NCBI GenBank assembly: GCA_016720345.1
Contig: JADKKV010000005.1
Coordinates: forward strand, 806,001 to 870,000
Reading direction: 5' to 3'
DNA length: 64,000 nucleotides
Source of the DNA: Thermomonas sp.
GTDB lineage: Bacteria > Pseudomonadota > Gammaproteobacteria > Xanthomonadales > Xanthomonadaceae
Position numbers and translations under genes: made by a program. Shown in pieces: positions 1 through 9,845 of this stretch; positions within the stretch are counted from its first letter, which is position 1, and the number at the start of each line of letters is the position of its first letter. The notes under the pieces were generated by a model, which searched no databases, was not told the origin of the DNA, and worked only from the letters and a program-made list of their open reading frames with translations.

Positions 1-48
1 TGGCAGTTCGGCTTCCAGGCGTTGCAGGCAGCGGGGCCAGACATCCAT
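1..48 (-). CDS. dnaA: Chromosomal replication initiator DnaA, 5' end only
   Basis: Only the first 16 codons are inside the window; the gene continues past the left edge. Read from the ATG at 48 on the minus strand they give [16 protein letters not shown], which fits domain I (the DnaB/DiaA-interacting N-terminal domain) of DnaA from the Xanthomonas/Lysobacter group. The gene is divergent from rpmH, which is the usual origin-side order in this family. The identification rests on this short peptide plus the rpmH-rnpA-yidC-mnmE context, which together make it close to certain. Nothing can be said about the AAA+ or DNA-binding domains. Confidence 0.85.
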   Translation of the reverse strand, partial: MDVWPRCLQRLEAELP

Positions 49-108
49 GACGGGCGGTACTCTCGGGGTTGCGAGGTCGACGGCGCCACCGACGCCGGCA
101 CGGCCGCC

Positions 109-117
109 TGTGGATAA
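109..117 (-). promoter_or_regulatory. DnaA box upstream of dnaA
   Basis: A perfect 9-mer DnaA box (TTATCCACA on the minus strand) lies about 60 bp before the dnaA start. A second TTATCC core at 231-236 matches only the first six positions. One perfect box in a 226-bp spacer fits dnaA autoregulation better than a complete origin; oriC of this family is more likely beyond dnaA, outside the window. Confidence 0.6.
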
Positions 118-208
118 ATCGGGGAACCGGCAGCGTACCACCCCCCATCGTGGGCGGCCATCGGCGCCGGGCTGGCACCCATGTCATCAGGTGCGGGCAA
201 CGCGTGGG

Positions 209-237
209 TTGACCGGGAATGCGCTCGCCGTTATCCT
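209..237 (+). promoter_or_regulatory. Probable sigma-70 promoter of rpmH-rnpA
   Basis: A -35 element TTGACC (209-214) and a -10 element TATCCT (232-237) are separated by 17 bp. They lie 38 bp before the rpmH ATG. This is the only well-formed promoter in the dnaA-rpmH spacer on this strand. Confidence 0.6.
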
Positions 238-274
238 TCCGAATCTTTTCCGCCGAAAAATACGCAGGCCCGCC

Positions 275-415
275 ATGGCGACCAAGCGCACTTACCAACC
301 CAGCAATCTGAAGCGCAAGCGCGACCACGGTTTCCGTGCCCGCATGAAGACCGCCGATGGCCGCAAGATCCTCGCGCGTCGCCGTGCGAAGGGCCGCAGC
401 CGCCTGACGGTCTGA
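275..415 (+). CDS. rpmH: 50S ribosomal protein L34
   Basis: Ribosomal protein L34, a small very basic protein of the large subunit. The 46-codon frame gives [20 protein letters not shown] followed by the RARMKT and [13 protein letters not shown] segments that are nearly invariant in L34. The length matches the family (44-47 residues). The ATG at 275 is fixed by the conserved N-terminus; the same frame is open further upstream but that part has no family similarity. It is followed by rnpA, so the two share the TTGACC/TATCCT promoter. Confidence 0.97.
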   Translation: MATKRTYQPSNLKRKRDHGFRARMKTADGRKILARRRAKGRSRLTV

Positions 416-470
416 CCCGCGTCCGGCCCCGGTGCCGGATCCGCACGTGAGTTCCAGGTCGCACACATCG

Positions 471-896
471 ATGCCGGCGCCCGCCACGGGCGCCGGCATC
501 GTCGTGCCTGCGTCATTCCCGCGGACGGCGCGGGTGCGCGCGAAGGTCGAGTTCGACCGCGTGTTCGAAGCCGGCCGCCGCACCGCCGAGCCGCTGTTCG
601 CGCTGCACCGGCTGGACGACGGCGCCCCACCGCGGCTGGGACTGGCGGTGTCGCGCAAGGTCGATCCGCATGCGGTCGGCCGCAACCGCATCAAGCGCGT
701 GCTGCGCGACGCCTTCCGCCACGCGCGCGGCCAGCTTGGTCCCGGCGCCTACGTGCTGGTGGCGCGTCCACCAGCGGCGAAGGCCGACAACCACGCCCTG
801 CGCGCGGCCTTCCTGCGCCTGTTGCAGCGCGCCGGTGCGTTGCCGATGCCAGCCGTGGCCGGCACAATGCCGCCCGCATCCTCCCCCTCCTCCTGA
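471..896 (+). CDS. rnpA: Ribonuclease P protein component
   Basis: Protein subunit of RNase P, which helps the catalytic RNA remove 5' leaders from tRNA precursors. The frame carries [20 protein letters not shown] (the N-terminal helix and first strand of the fold) and the family signature [13 protein letters not shown], reading as [17 protein letters not shown] here. With the ATG at 471 the product is 141 residues, slightly longer than the usual 115-130 because of a Pro/Ser-rich tail. The frame is also open from a GTG at 432, and a GTG at 447 is possible, so the start is uncertain. It is 55 bp downstream of rpmH and 37 bp before yidC, with no yidD between. Confidence 0.93.
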   Translation: MPAPATGAGIVVPASFPRTARVRAKVEFDRVFEAGRRTAEPLFALHRLDDGAPPRLGLAVSRKVDPHAVGRNRIKRVLRDAFRHARGQLGPGAYVLVARPPAAKADNHALRAAFLRLLQRAGALPMPAVAGTMPPASSPSS

Positions 897-933
897 AGCG
901 CCGCGCACTGCGCCGGCCGAGCCTGCCTCCCTG

Positions 934-2574
934 ATGAACCAGACCCGTACCTTCCTGTTGTTCGCCTGGTTGATGGTGGCGGCCCTGTTGTGGATGGAAT
1001 GGAACAAGGAGCGGCCGGTACCGGCAGGCGCGGCGGTGGCGCCCAGCGCCCAGCCCGCGGCAGCGATGCCGGCGGTGCCGGCGGCGCAGGTCGCCGGGGC
1101 CAGCAACGCCGCGGCGCCAGTCGTTGCCAGCGCCGTCCCGGCAACGGTGCTGACCCTGAAGAACGATGTGCTGGCGCTGCGCCTGGATGGCCGCGGCGTG
1201 ATCGGCGCGCAACTGCTGCAGTATCCGCAGGCGCGCCAGCCCGGCAGCCCGGCGGTGGTCCTGTTCGACCCGGCGCCGGCCCGTTTCTTCGCCGCGCGCA
1301 GCGGCTGGGTCGCGCTGGACGGTGGTGCGGAACCGGCATTCCGCCCCGAGACCGGCGCCCGCGAGGCGCAGCTGGCCGACGGTGCGGATGCGGTGAGCGT
1401 GCGCTTCGTCGCCACCGGCGGGAACGGCCTGCAGTTGCGCCGCAGCTACAGCCTCGCGCGGGGCAGCTATGCATTGCAGGTGCGCGATGAGCTGGTGAAT
1501 TCGGGTGCCGCGCCGTGGTCGGGCATGGTCTACCGCCAGCTGCTGCGCAACCCGCCAGCGGCGAAGGGCGGTTTCACCAATCCGGAGGCCTTCAGCCTCA
1601 GCGGCGCGGCCTGGTACAGCCCGGAAGACAAGTACGAAAAGCGCAAGTACCCGGATTTCGTCGAGGACGGCCCGCTCGACCAGCAGGTCACCGGCGGCTG
1701 GGTGGCGTTGTCGCAGCACTATTTCCTGACCGCCTGGGTGCCGCAGAAGGACCAGGGCGCGCTGTACTCGCTGGGGGTCGAGGGCGGCCTGCACCGGATC
1801 GAGGCGCGCGGCCCGCAGGTGTCCCTGGCGCCGGGCCAGCGCTTCACCAGCGACGCCACCCTGTGGGTGGGCCCGAAGCTGGCGGAGCAGCTTGACGCCA
1901 CCGCGCCCGGGCTTGGCCTGGCGCTGGACTACGGCATGTTCACGGTGCTGTCCAAGCCGATCCACTGGCTGCTGACCCAGTTGCACAAGCTCACCGCCAA
2001 CTGGGGCTGGGCGATCGTGCTGCTGGTGGTGCTGATCAAGCTGGCGCTGTATCCGCTGTCGGCCGCGCAGTACAAGTCGATGGCCAAGATGCGCAAGTTC
2101 CAGCCGCGCATCGAACAGCTCAAGGAGCGCTACGGCGACGACAAGCAGAAGTTCCAGATGGCGATGATGGAGCTGTACAAGAAGGAGAAGATCAACCCGG
2201 CCGGCGGCTGCCTGCCGATCCTGGTGCAGATGCCGGTGTTCCTGGCCCTGTACTACGTGCTGCTGGAGGCGGTGGAACTGCGCCAGGCCCCGTGGATCAT
2301 GGGCTGGGTCGGCGACCTGACCGCGCAGGATCCGTTCTTCATCCTGCCGATCCTCAACGGCGCGATCATGTGGGCGACGCAGAAGATGACGCCGATGGTC
2401 GGCATGGATCCGATGCAGAAGAAGATGATGCAGACCATGCCGCTGATCATGGCGGTGATGTTCGCCTTCTTCCCAGCCGGGCTGGTGCTGTACTGGGTCA
2501 CCAACGGCGCGCTGGGCATGCTGCAGCAGTGGTGGAACACCAAGCGCTATGCCGAGGAGCCGGCGAAGGCCTAG
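934..2574 (+). CDS. yidC: Membrane protein insertase YidC
   Basis: YidC (Oxa1/Alb3 family) inserts inner-membrane proteins alone or with SecYEG. The 546-residue product has the long gram-negative form: an N-terminal membrane anchor ([15 protein letters not shown], residues 4-18), a low-complexity Ala/Pro linker, a periplasmic beta-sandwich with family blocks such as [14 protein letters not shown], then the conserved five-helix insertase core beginning near [19 protein letters not shown], with the cytoplasmic helical hairpin ([21 protein letters not shown]) and the [20 protein letters not shown] segment. It ends in a basic tail. The start is set by the anchor. Probably cotranscribed with rnpA. 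Confidence 0.97.
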   Translation: MNQTRTFLLFAWLMVAALLWMEWNKERPVPAGAAVAPSAQPAAAMPAVPAAQVAGASNAAAPVVASAVPATVLTLKNDVLALRLDGRGVIGAQLLQYPQARQPGSPAVVLFDPAPARFFAARSGWVALDGGAEPAFRPETGAREAQLADGADAVSVRFVATGGNGLQLRRSYSLARGSYALQVRDELVNSGAAPWSGMVYRQLLRNPPAAKGGFTNPEAFSLSGAAWYSPEDKYEKRKYPDFVEDGPLDQQVTGGWVALSQHYFLTAWVPQKDQGALYSLGVEGGLHRIEARGPQVSLAPGQRFTSDATLWVGPKLAEQLDATAPGLGLALDYGMFTVLSKPIHWLLTQLHKLTANWGWAIVLLVVLIKLALYPLSAAQYKSMAKMRKFQPRIEQLKERYGDDKQKFQMAMMELYKKEKINPAGGCLPILVQMPVFLALYYVLLEAVELRQAPWIMGWVGDLTAQDPFFILPILNGAIMWATQKMTPMVGMDPMQKKMMQTMPLIMAVMFAFFPAGLVLYWVTNGALGMLQQWWNTKRYAEEPAKA

Positions 2575-2693
2575 CCGGCGCGTTCGGATGCGTCAGGCGC
2601 GGCACGGGATGCCTTGGTGGAGTGAACGGCAGCTCTGGTGGTCCTGCGTACCGACCCGCCACATGCCACCTTGTGGGTTGCGATGGTCCTGCG

Positions 2694-4031
2694 ATGAATA
2701 CGAACACCGAGACCATCGTTGCCATCGCCAGCGCGCCCGGGGCGGGCGGGGTCGGTATCGTGCGGTTGTCCGGGCCGCAGGCGCGGTTGATCGCCGAAAC
2801 CGTCTGCACCAGGCCCCTGGCGCCGCGCATCGCGCATTACGCACGTTTCCGCGATGCCGACGGCACCCTGCTGGATGACGGGATCGCGCTGTATTTCGCC
2901 GGTCCCGCCAGCTTCACCGGCGAGGACGTGGCCGAACTGCAGGCGCACGGCAGCCCGGTCGTGCTGCGCCAGCTGGTGGCGCGCTGCGTCGCGCTGGGTG
3001 CCCGCCAGGCCCGCCCTGGCGAGTTCAGCGAACGCGCGTTCCTCAACGGCAAGCTCGACCTCGCCCAGGCCGAGGCGATCGCCGACCTGATCGCCGCCGG
3101 CGACGTGCAGGCGGCCCGCGCGGCCCGGCGTTCGCTGGACGGCGTGTTCTCGCGCCGGGTTGCGGCGCTGATGGCGGCGCTGCTGGCGATCCGGGTGCAC
3201 GTGGAAGCGGCGATCGACTTCGCCGACGAGCCGCTGGAGACCCTTGGTGGCGCCGACCTGCGCGCGCGGCTGGATGCCGCGATCGCGCAGCTTGCGCAGT
3301 TGCAGCGCGAGGCCGCGCGCGGCCAGAAACTGCGCGATGGCCTGCACGTGGTGCTGGTCGGCCCGCCGAACGCCGGCAAGAGTTCGCTGCTCAATGCGCT
3401 GGCTGGAAGCGAGCGTGCCATCGTCACCGAGCATGCGGGCACCACCCGCGACCTGCTGCGCGAGACCATCCGCATCGATGGCGTGGAGCTGACCCTGGTC
3501 GACACCGCCGGCCTGCGCGAGGCCGGCGACGCGATCGAGGCAGAGGGCATCCGCCGCGCGCGCAGTGAAGCCGGGCGCGCGGACCTGGCGCTGGCGGTGC
3601 TGGATGCGCGCGACCCCGGGGCAGGGCGCGCCGCGGTCGCGGACGGGATCGCCGGGGTGCCGCAGGTGCTGTGGCTGCACAACAAGGCCGACCTGCTTGC
3701 TCCCGGCCCGCAGCCGGCGGCGGACGACGTGCTGCAGGTCTCGGCGAAGACCGGGCTTGGCCTGGACCAGTTGCATGCGCGGCTGTTGGCGCTTTCCGGC
3801 GCCGGCGACCCGGGCGAGGGCAGCTTCAGCGCCCGTGCCCGGCACGTGCAGGCGCTGGCGCTGGCGCACGAACAACTGGGGCGGGCGGGCGCGGAACTGC
3901 AGGTCGAACGCCTGGAACTGGCCGCCGAGGCCCTGGCCCGGGCCCATGCGGCGCTCGGCGAGGTCGGCGGCCGGCTCAGCGCCGATGGCCTACTCGGTCA
4001 CATTTTCAGCAGTTTCTGCATCGGCAAATAG
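2694..4031 (+). CDS. mnmE: tRNA uridine-5-carboxymethylaminomethyl(34) synthesis GTPase MnmE
   Basis: MnmE (TrmE) works with MnmG, encoded at 48,906 in this window, to install the 5-carboxymethylaminomethyl group at the wobble uridine of certain tRNAs. The 445-residue product starts with the folate-binding N-domain ([21 protein letters not shown]). The embedded G domain has P-loop [12 protein letters not shown] near residue 222, the switch motif DTAG near 269 and NKAD. It ends with the diagnostic FCIGK motif containing the conserved C-terminal cysteine. Length matches E. coli MnmE (454). There is a 119-bp gap after yidC; no clear ribosome-binding site was seen. Confidence 0.97.
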   Translation: MNTNTETIVAIASAPGAGGVGIVRLSGPQARLIAETVCTRPLAPRIAHYARFRDADGTLLDDGIALYFAGPASFTGEDVAELQAHGSPVVLRQLVARCVALGARQARPGEFSERAFLNGKLDLAQAEAIADLIAAGDVQAARAARRSLDGVFSRRVAALMAALLAIRVHVEAAIDFADEPLETLGGADLRARLDAAIAQLAQLQREAARGQKLRDGLHVVLVGPPNAGKSSLLNALAGSERAIVTEHAGTTRDLLRETIRIDGVELTLVDTAGLREAGDAIEAEGIRRARSEAGRADLALAVLDARDPGAGRAAVADGIAGVPQVLWLHNKADLLAPGPQPAADDVLQVSAKTGLGLDQLHARLLALSGAGDPGEGSFSARARHVQALALAHEQLGRAGAELQVERLELAAEALARAHAALGEVGGRLSADGLLGHIFSSFCIGK

Positions 4032-4117
4032 GACGAATTCGTCCACCCACTTGACAAATCGGCGTCACTGTCGCGTGCTATCGACGGGTGCGTTTGCATC
4101 AAACGGGGAATTCACGA

Positions 4118-5164
4118 ATGTCTGCGATCAACAAGATGCGCCGAAGCTTCGCGCCGGTGGCGCTTGCGGTGGCGGTGGCGTGCGCGCTTGGCGCGTGCAA
4201 GAAGGACGATGCCGCGGCCGATGCAGGTGCGGCGGCCGCGCAACAGGCACCGGCGCCGACGCCGGAGTCGGTGGTGTCGGCAACGGTCACGGCAATGAGC
4301 CCGGAGCAGCTGCGCGACGAGGCGTCCAAGGCCTATGGCGAGAACCGCCTGTATGCGCCGGCCGGCAACAACGCGATGGAGTACTACCTGGCGCTGCGCG
4401 ACAAGCAGCCGGCCGACGCCGGTGCATCCAGCGCATTGACCGACCTGCTGCCGATGACGGTGATCGCCACCGAGCAGGGCATCGCCCGCGAGGACTTCGC
4501 GGATGCCAAGCGCCTGGCCGCGCTGATCGAGAAGGCCGACGCCAAGCATCCGGCGCTGTCGCGCCTGAAGGCGGCGATCGCCAGCAGCGAGACCGCGGCC
4601 GCGGCGCGCGTGGAAAGCCAGAAGCTGACCGCGGAAGAGGAAGCCAAGCGGCAGGAGGAACTGGCGAAGAAGCGCGAGGAAGACCAGCGCAAGCTGCAGG
4701 AGCAGCAGAAGCAGCAGGCGGCCGCGCAGGCACCGGCGGCGGCCACCCCGGCGGCGCAGACGGCCGCGGCCGCGGAAGCCGAGCGCCAGCGCGAGGCAGC
4801 CGCGGAGGCGGAGCGCCAGCGCGCCGCCGCCGCCGCCGCCGAGCAACAGCGCCAGCAGGCCGCGGCACAGCAGCCGGCGGCGCAACCGGCGCGTGCTGCC
4901 TCCAGCGAGCTGCGTCCGATCAGCAACCCGGGTCCGCGTTATCCGCAGGCCGCGCAGCGTGCCGGCGCCGGCGGTTCGGTGCAGGTGGAGTTCACCGTCA
5001 ACACCGATGGCAGCGTCGGCGGCGTGCGCGCGGTCAGCAGCGACGGCCCGCGCCAGTTCCAGCGCGAGTTCGAGCGCGAGGCGCTGGCGGCGGTGAAGCG
5101 CTGGCGCTTCCAGCCGGTCTCCGAGGCCACCACCACCCGCCGCACGATCGCCTTCCAGCAGTAA
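4118..5164 (+). CDS. Lipoprotein with coiled coil and TonB C-terminal domain
   Basis: A 348-residue predicted lipoprotein. Residues 1-27 form a signal peptide ending in the lipobox LGAC (Cys27). A charged, probably coiled-coil stretch rich in EAKRQEE/KKREEDQRK repeats follows, then a long Ala/Gln/Glu-rich linker. Residues about 265-348 are a TonB-type C-terminal domain (NPGPRYPQAAQRAGAGGSV, then V.F.V..DGSV, ending EREALAAVKRWRFQP). Known TonB proteins are anchored by an uncleaved membrane helix and carry a Pro-rich linker. A lipid-anchored form is unlikely to transduce energy through ExbB/ExbD, so the role is open. GGGGA before the ATG supports this start. It is transcribed alone and ends at a hairpin terminator. 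Confidence 0.85.
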   Translation: MSAINKMRRSFAPVALAVAVACALGACKKDDAAADAGAAAAQQAPAPTPESVVSATVTAMSPEQLRDEASKAYGENRLYAPAGNNAMEYYLALRDKQPADAGASSALTDLLPMTVIATEQGIAREDFADAKRLAALIEKADAKHPALSRLKAAIASSETAAAARVESQKLTAEEEAKRQEELAKKREEDQRKLQEQQKQQAAAQAPAAATPAAQTAAAAEAERQREAAAEAERQRAAAAAAEQQRQQAAAQQPAAQPARAASSELRPISNPGPRYPQAAQRAGAGGSVQVEFTVNTDGSVGGVRAVSSDGPRQFQREFEREALAAVKRWRFQPVSEATTTRRTIAFQQ

Positions 5165-5183
5165 CCGGGCAGGCGCGAAAACG

Positions 5184-5210
5184 AAAAGCCCGGCGCGAGC
5201 CGGGCTTTTT
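5184..5210. terminator. Bidirectional rho-independent terminator
   Basis: A perfect 10-bp stem (5185-5194 with 5199-5208, core AGCCCGGC/GCCGGGCT) closes a GCGA loop, with an A run on the left and a T run on the right. It sits between the converging TonB-domain lipoprotein and the ABC permease gene, so it can serve both. Confidence 0.9.
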
Positions 5211-5238
5211 GTTGCCTGCAGGCATGCGCTGGCCGGGA

Positions 5239-6425
5239 CTAGGCCGAAATCGCCAGCTTTTCCTGCCGGTAGCGCCACACCGCCGCCATCCACAGCGCGG
5301 CCGCAAGGGCGAGCGCGCAGCCCAGGTAGACCGCCCACTGCTGCGGGTCCGGCGACTCGCCGCGGGTGACCTTCTGCACCAGCTGGTTCTGCGACAGGAA
5401 CGGCACTGCGTACTGCCAGAGATCCGTGTCCTTCAGCGGCGACGCCATCAGCGCGTAGGTCGGGATCATCGGCAGCATCATCATCCACATCACGTGGCTC
5501 TGCGCTTCCTTCATGCTCTTGGCGCCGGCCGCCACGAAGGTGATCAGGCCGGTGCCGATGACCACCAGCGGCAACAGGATGAACAGCAGGCTGGCGATCG
5601 CCGGCAGGCTGACGTCCAGCATCCGGCCCATCCCGCTGGCCAGCGACGCGCTGCCCTTCAGGGCCAGCAGGATCAGCAGCAGCGAGGCGATGCCGATCAC
5701 CACCGCCGCCAGCATCTTGCCGCTGACGATGGCGCCGCGGGCCGCGGGGGTGGCCAGCAACGGCTCCAGCGACTGCCGCTCGCGCTCGCCGGCGGTGGTG
5801 TCCATCGCCAGGTGGATGCCGCCCAGGAACGCGGAGATCAGCAGCAGGATCGGCAGCATCGCCGACAGCACCATGCCGCGCTTGGCTTCCGGCGTGGCCA
5901 GGTCGCGGGTGCCCACGCCCACCGGCACCGCCACCATCGGATTGATCCCGCGCGCCAGCATCCGCAGCGCACCGAGGGTATCGCTGTACTGCTTGAGGGT
6001 GGCCTCGACGCGCGCAACCGGCACGTCGGCGTTGCGCCGGGTGGAGTCGGTGACCAGTTCCACCTTGGCCGGCGCGCCGGAATGCCAGTCCTTGGCGAAG
6101 CCGGGATCGATGACCAGGCCGACGTCGTCCACCTGGCTGCGCACGGCCTGCTCCACCTCCGCAACGCTGGCTTTGCGCGCGGCGATGCCGTGGCTGGCCA
6201 GGTGGGCGAGCAGGTTGGGGGCGAACTCGCCGCCCGCCACCGGGATCGCCATGTCCTTGTCCAGCTGGGTGTTGGCGCGGTTCTCCATCAGCTTGAACAT
6301 GCCCAGCATGATCGCCGGGAACAGCAGCGGGGTGAGCAGCAGGGTCATCAGGAAGGTACGGCGGTCGCGGTAGAAATCGCGCAGTTCCTTGCGCATCACC
6401 ACGATCATGCTGCGGGTATGGACGT

Positions 6426-6429
<4 letters not shown>
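5239..6429 (-). CDS. ABC transporter permease, NatB-like (ABC-2 type)
   Basis: A 396-residue inner-membrane permease of the NatB / ABC-2 exporter class. One N-terminal membrane helix (TFLMTLLLTPLLFPAIMLGMF) is followed by a large extracytoplasmic domain. A cluster of five to six helices begins at GMVLSAMLPILLLISAFLGG, with the family block DTTAGERERQSLEPLLATPA (a cytoplasmic coupling segment) and later ILLPLVVIGTGLITFVAA. Its ATG overlaps the stop of the upstream ATPase gene by four bases (ATGA), so translation is coupled. NatAB pumps of Bacillus export sodium; the substrate here cannot be told from sequence. Confidence 0.88.
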
Positions 6430-7181
<752 letters not shown>

Positions 7182-7245
7182 GGGTGGGTCCTTGTCTGCG
7201 GGGGCGCGCTCTGAAGGGGCGCGGTCATCTGGAGTGCCGCGCGCA

Positions 7246-8754
7246 TCACGGCTCCCAGCCGTTGTACGAGGTGAACGGCGGCACGTAGGCCAGCTTGTCC
7301 AGGCACTTGGCGTCCAGCGCCCTGGCATCGGCCTTTTCGATGAACTGGGCGAACAGCTTCGGCATGCAGCCGGCGCCCAGCACGCTGTGGCCCTGGCCCT
7401 TCAGGTCCAGCCAGCGCGATTTCGGCAAGCTCTTCGCGATCTCCTCGCCGTACTTCGGCGGGGTCACCGGGTCGAACTCGCCGGTCAGCACCAGCACCGG
7501 CAGGTCGCCCTCCAGCGCGGTATTGAAATCGGCCGGCTTGTCGCCCTTCGGCCAGGCCTGGCACATGGACGCCATGCTCTCGACCATCCGGTTGCCCAGC
7601 ACGGTGTCGGCGTCTTCGGCGCGCACCACCATGCTGTCGGCGTCCTCGGTGCAGATCACCGACATCTGCATGCCCATCGACATCGATTCCTCGAGGTCGC
7701 CCTGCATCATCTTCGCCAGCGCCATCAGGTTTGCGTAGCGGCCCTGGCTGGCTTCGCGGATCAGCTGCGGCAGCAGCGCGCCGACCGCCGGCATGTAGGC
7801 GTACATGCGCACCAGCCCGGCCACGTGGTCGGCGGTGATGGTCTCGGTGACTTCCTCGCCGGTGCTGCCATCGCGGTAGGTCACCGGCACCGGGTTCGCG
7901 CGCAGGCGGGCGAGCACGGATTGCAGCTCGGCGCGCGGATCGCCCATCCGCTGCTTGCAGGTGGGGCTTTCCTTGCACAGCGCGAACTGCGCCTGCAGGG
8001 CGCTGTCCAGGTTGCCGGCGAAGATGTTGCCGAGGCCGAGGGTGTTCGGGACCGGCGAGTCCAGGGTGACCGTGCGCACGTGCTGCGGATGCCTCAGCGC
8101 GTACTGCTGGGCCATGCGGGTGCCGTAGCTGACGCCCATCAGGTTGATCCTGTCGGCACCGATCGCCTTGCGCACCGCCTCCAGGTCCGCCACCGCGTCG
8201 GTGGTGGTGTAGCGGCGCAGGTCCGCCTTCGGCGACAGCTCGGCGATGCAGGCTTCGATCCAGGCGCGCGCCGCCGCCGGGTCGCTGCCGTTCTGCTCGC
8301 TGCCCGCGGACTTGCAGTTGAGCGGATGCGACTTGCCGGTGCCGCGCTGGTCCACCAGCACCACGCCGCGGTCCTTCATCACGTCCTTGAACACCGGCGC
8401 CATCGCCGGGAAGGTGGCCACCGCCGCCTGGCCGGGGCCGCCGGCCAGGAAGAACACCGGGTCCGCGGCCGGGTCGCTGGTGTTGCGCGGCGGGATCCAG
8501 GCGATGTTGAGGTCGATGCTGCGGCCGCCTTGCGCGCTGCGGTCTTCCGCCACCGCGAACGTGGTGCACTGCGCTTCCAGCGGCTCTCCGTTCGGCAGTG
8601 GCGAGGGTAGCGAGCACGGCTTGAACTGCAGGTTGCCCAGCGAGCGCAGCCTGGCGGCATCGCCGGCGGCCGGCGAACCGGCGGCTTGCTGTTTGCAGCC
8701 GGCCAGCAGCGTGGCCGAGATGGCCAGCGCCAGCATGAGGGTACGGGTGGTCAT
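7246..8754 (-). CDS. Alpha/beta hydrolase lipoprotein (S33 / TAP-like peptidase family)
   Basis: A 502-residue secreted alpha/beta hydrolase related to proline iminopeptidases and tripeptidyl aminopeptidases. The signal peptide ends in lipobox LLAGC (Cys20). The catalytic domain shows the oxyanion block FFLAGGPGQAA, DQRGTGKS, the nucleophile elbow GVSYGTR (GxSxG), the acid in LVLTGEFDPVTPP and the histidine in GQGHSV near the C-terminus, all in family order. The C-terminal part fits a TAP-like domain. An AGGAG ribosome-binding site lies 7 bp before the ATG. It is 26 bp downstream of the XRE gene. Likely role is peptide or ester hydrolysis in the periplasm or at the membrane. Confidence 0.9.
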   Translation of the reverse strand: MTTRTLMLALAISATLLAGCKQQAAGSPAAGDAARLRSLGNLQFKPCSLPSPLPNGEPLEAQCTTFAVAEDRSAQGGRSIDLNIAWIPPRNTSDPAADPVFFLAGGPGQAAVATFPAMAPVFKDVMKDRGVVLVDQRGTGKSHPLNCKSAGSEQNGSDPAAARAWIEACIAELSPKADLRRYTTTDAVADLEAVRKAIGADRINLMGVSYGTRMAQQYALRHPQHVRTVTLDSPVPNTLGLGNIFAGNLDSALQAQFALCKESPTCKQRMGDPRAELQSVLARLRANPVPVTYRDGSTGEEVTETITADHVAGLVRMYAYMPAVGALLPQLIREASQGRYANLMALAKMMQGDLEESMSMGMQMSVICTEDADSMVVRAEDADTVLGNRMVESMASMCQAWPKGDKPADFNTALEGDLPVLVLTGEFDPVTPPKYGEEIAKSLPKSRWLDLKGQGHSVLGAGCMPKLFAQFIEKADARALDAKCLDKLAYVPPFTSYNGWEP

Positions 8755-8780
8755 GGTGAAGCTCCTGCGGGATGCATGGA

Positions 8781-8975
8781 TCAGTCCTCGGGGATGAAGA
8801 GGGATTCGATCGATTCGCCGAACAGCCGCGCGATGCGGAAGGCCAGCGGCAGCGACGGGTCGTACTTGCCGGTTTCCAGTGCGTTGACGGTCTGCCGCGA
8901 AACCTCCAGCCGTTCGGCCAGCTCGCCCTGCGACCAGCCCTGCGCCTCGCGCAGTTCGCGCATCCGGTTGTTCAT
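8781..8975 (-). CDS. XRE-family helix-turn-helix transcriptional regulator
   Basis: A 64-residue one-domain regulator consisting almost entirely of a Cro/C1-type HTH: MRELREAQGWSQGELAERL is helices 1-2, and SRQTVNALETGKYDPSLPLA is the recognition helix and following helix. It ends LFGESIESLFIPED, a common tail in very short XRE proteins. Such proteins usually sit beside small membrane proteins and repress their own operon, and here two membrane-protein genes lie directly upstream. The inverted repeats at the operon promoter (9,794-9,815 and 9,840-9,857) are its probable operators. This pairing is inferred. Confidence 0.92.
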   Translation of the reverse strand: MNNRMRELREAQGWSQGELAERLEVSRQTVNALETGKYDPSLPLAFRIARLFGESIESLFIPED

Positions 8976-9015
8976 GCGTGCCCGCGGTGCAGCCGCCCAC
9001 GCGACCCGGCGGTGC

Positions 9016-9612
9016 TCATTGGTAGCGCCTGGTCAGGACCATCTTGGCGATCCCGTAGAGCCCGCACAGCATCGGGAACACCCAGATCATGGCGACGCCG
9101 GCATCCATGCGGACCACCTCCGCCTTCTCCAGCATGCCGCCGGCGAAATACACCAGCGCGACCAGCAGGCTGGCGGCGCCGATCGCCTCGGTCTCGATCC
9201 GCCGCTGCAGTTCGTCGATCTCGCGCAGGTAGCGCAACGCGGCGTGCATCATCCAGGCGATCGGCAGCACCGGCAGCACCGCCACCAGCCCGCGCAGCGG
9301 CAGCGATTCGATGCCCAGCCGGATCCACCAGATCGAGGCGACCAGCGCCAGCGAGTAGGCGACCAGCGCCGGCCACAGCGCGCGCAGGTAGCGGCGGCCG
9401 GCCGGCTGCGCGTACATCTCGTCGCAATGGGATTTCCACCAGCGCGGCATCAGCAGGAACAGCGAGGCGCCGAGCAGGTAGCCGGCGCCGATGCCGGTCC
9501 ACATGCCGACCATCCGGTCCGGCCACGCCAGCAGGAAACGACCCGCGCCGGCGAGGGCGAGGGAGCCCAGCCCGATCGCCACGAAGATCCACATGAAGCG
9601 GCGCATGGTCAT
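9016..9612 (-). CDS. Multi-pass inner-membrane protein of unknown function
   Basis: A 198-residue hydrophobic protein with about six predicted membrane helices (FMWIFVAIGLGSLALAGAGRF, MWTGIGAGYLLGASLFLLM, ALVAYSLALVASIWWI, GLVAVLPVLPIAWMMHAALRYL, ASLLVALVYFAGGML, VAMIWVFPMLCGLYGIAKM). A charged segment between helices four and five (REIDELQRRIETEA) resembles the linker of small membrane proteins encoded beside short XRE regulators. ATGs at 9,612 and 9,606 are both possible. It starts one base after the stop of the preceding small gene. No enzymatic motif was recognised. Confidence 0.85.
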   Translation of the reverse strand: MTMRRFMWIFVAIGLGSLALAGAGRFLLAWPDRMVGMWTGIGAGYLLGASLFLLMPRWWKSHCDEMYAQPAGRRYLRALWPALVAYSLALVASIWWIRLGIESLPLRGLVAVLPVLPIAWMMHAALRYLREIDELQRRIETEAIGAASLLVALVYFAGGMLEKAEVVRMDAGVAMIWVFPMLCGLYGIAKMVLTRRYQ

Positions 9613-9613
9613 T

Positions 9614-9781
9614 TCAGCGGTCCTGCCGGGCCTTGCCCAGGTACACCACGCCCAATGCGAGGAAGGCGCAGGCGACGCCGATGAAGGCGGGTTGCTCCGC
9701 CAGCAGGGAGGCCGCGAGGAAGGCGACGCCACTGCCGAGGAAAGCGGCGCCGGCGCCTTTCAGGTTCTTGCGCGGTTCCAT
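9614..9781 (-). CDS. Small two-helix membrane protein
   Basis: A 55-residue protein, MEPRKNLKGAGAAFLGSGVA followed by two membrane helices (AAFLGSGVAFLAASLLA and AFIGVACAFLALGVVYLG) and a short basic tail. The ATG at 9,781 has GGAG 8 bp upstream and follows the promoter/operator region, so the longer frame starting at 9,835 is rejected because it would cross the promoter. It is the first gene of the XRE operon. Function unknown; small membrane partners are typical for this regulator type. Confidence 0.8.
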   Translation of the reverse strand: MEPRKNLKGAGAAFLGSGVAFLAASLLAEQPAFIGVACAFLALGVVYLGKARQDR

Positions 9782-9793
9782 GTCGATCTCCGA

Positions 9794-9815
9794 TGTGTCA
9801 AGGACACTTGACACA
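9794..9815. promoter_or_regulatory. Operator 1 of the XRE operon (9-bp inverted repeat)
   Basis: Half-sites TGTGTCAAG (9794-9802) and CTTGACACA (9807-9815) form a perfect inverted repeat around a 4-bp spacer. The predicted transcription start (about 9,809 on the minus strand) falls inside it. A related site lies 44 bp away centre to centre. Confidence 0.75.
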
Positions 9816-9845
9816 ACGATATCGGCATCACGCACGCCTTGTCAA
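9816..9845 (-). promoter_or_regulatory. Promoter of the XRE-membrane protein-hydrolase-NatAB operon
   Basis: On the minus strand a perfect TTGACA (9845-9840) and TATCGT (9821-9816) are spaced by 18 bp. The -35 hexamer lies inside operator 2 and the start point inside operator 1, so a repressor bound at either site would block RNA polymerase. Confidence 0.6.

Noticed and set aside
49-274. Complete replication origin between dnaA and rpmH
   Set aside because: Only one perfect DnaA box, no AT-rich unwinding region and only 226 bp. Autoregulation of dnaA fits better.
897-933. yidD between rnpA and yidC
   Set aside because: The gap is 37 bp, too short for yidD, and no YidD-like peptide is found in other frames here.
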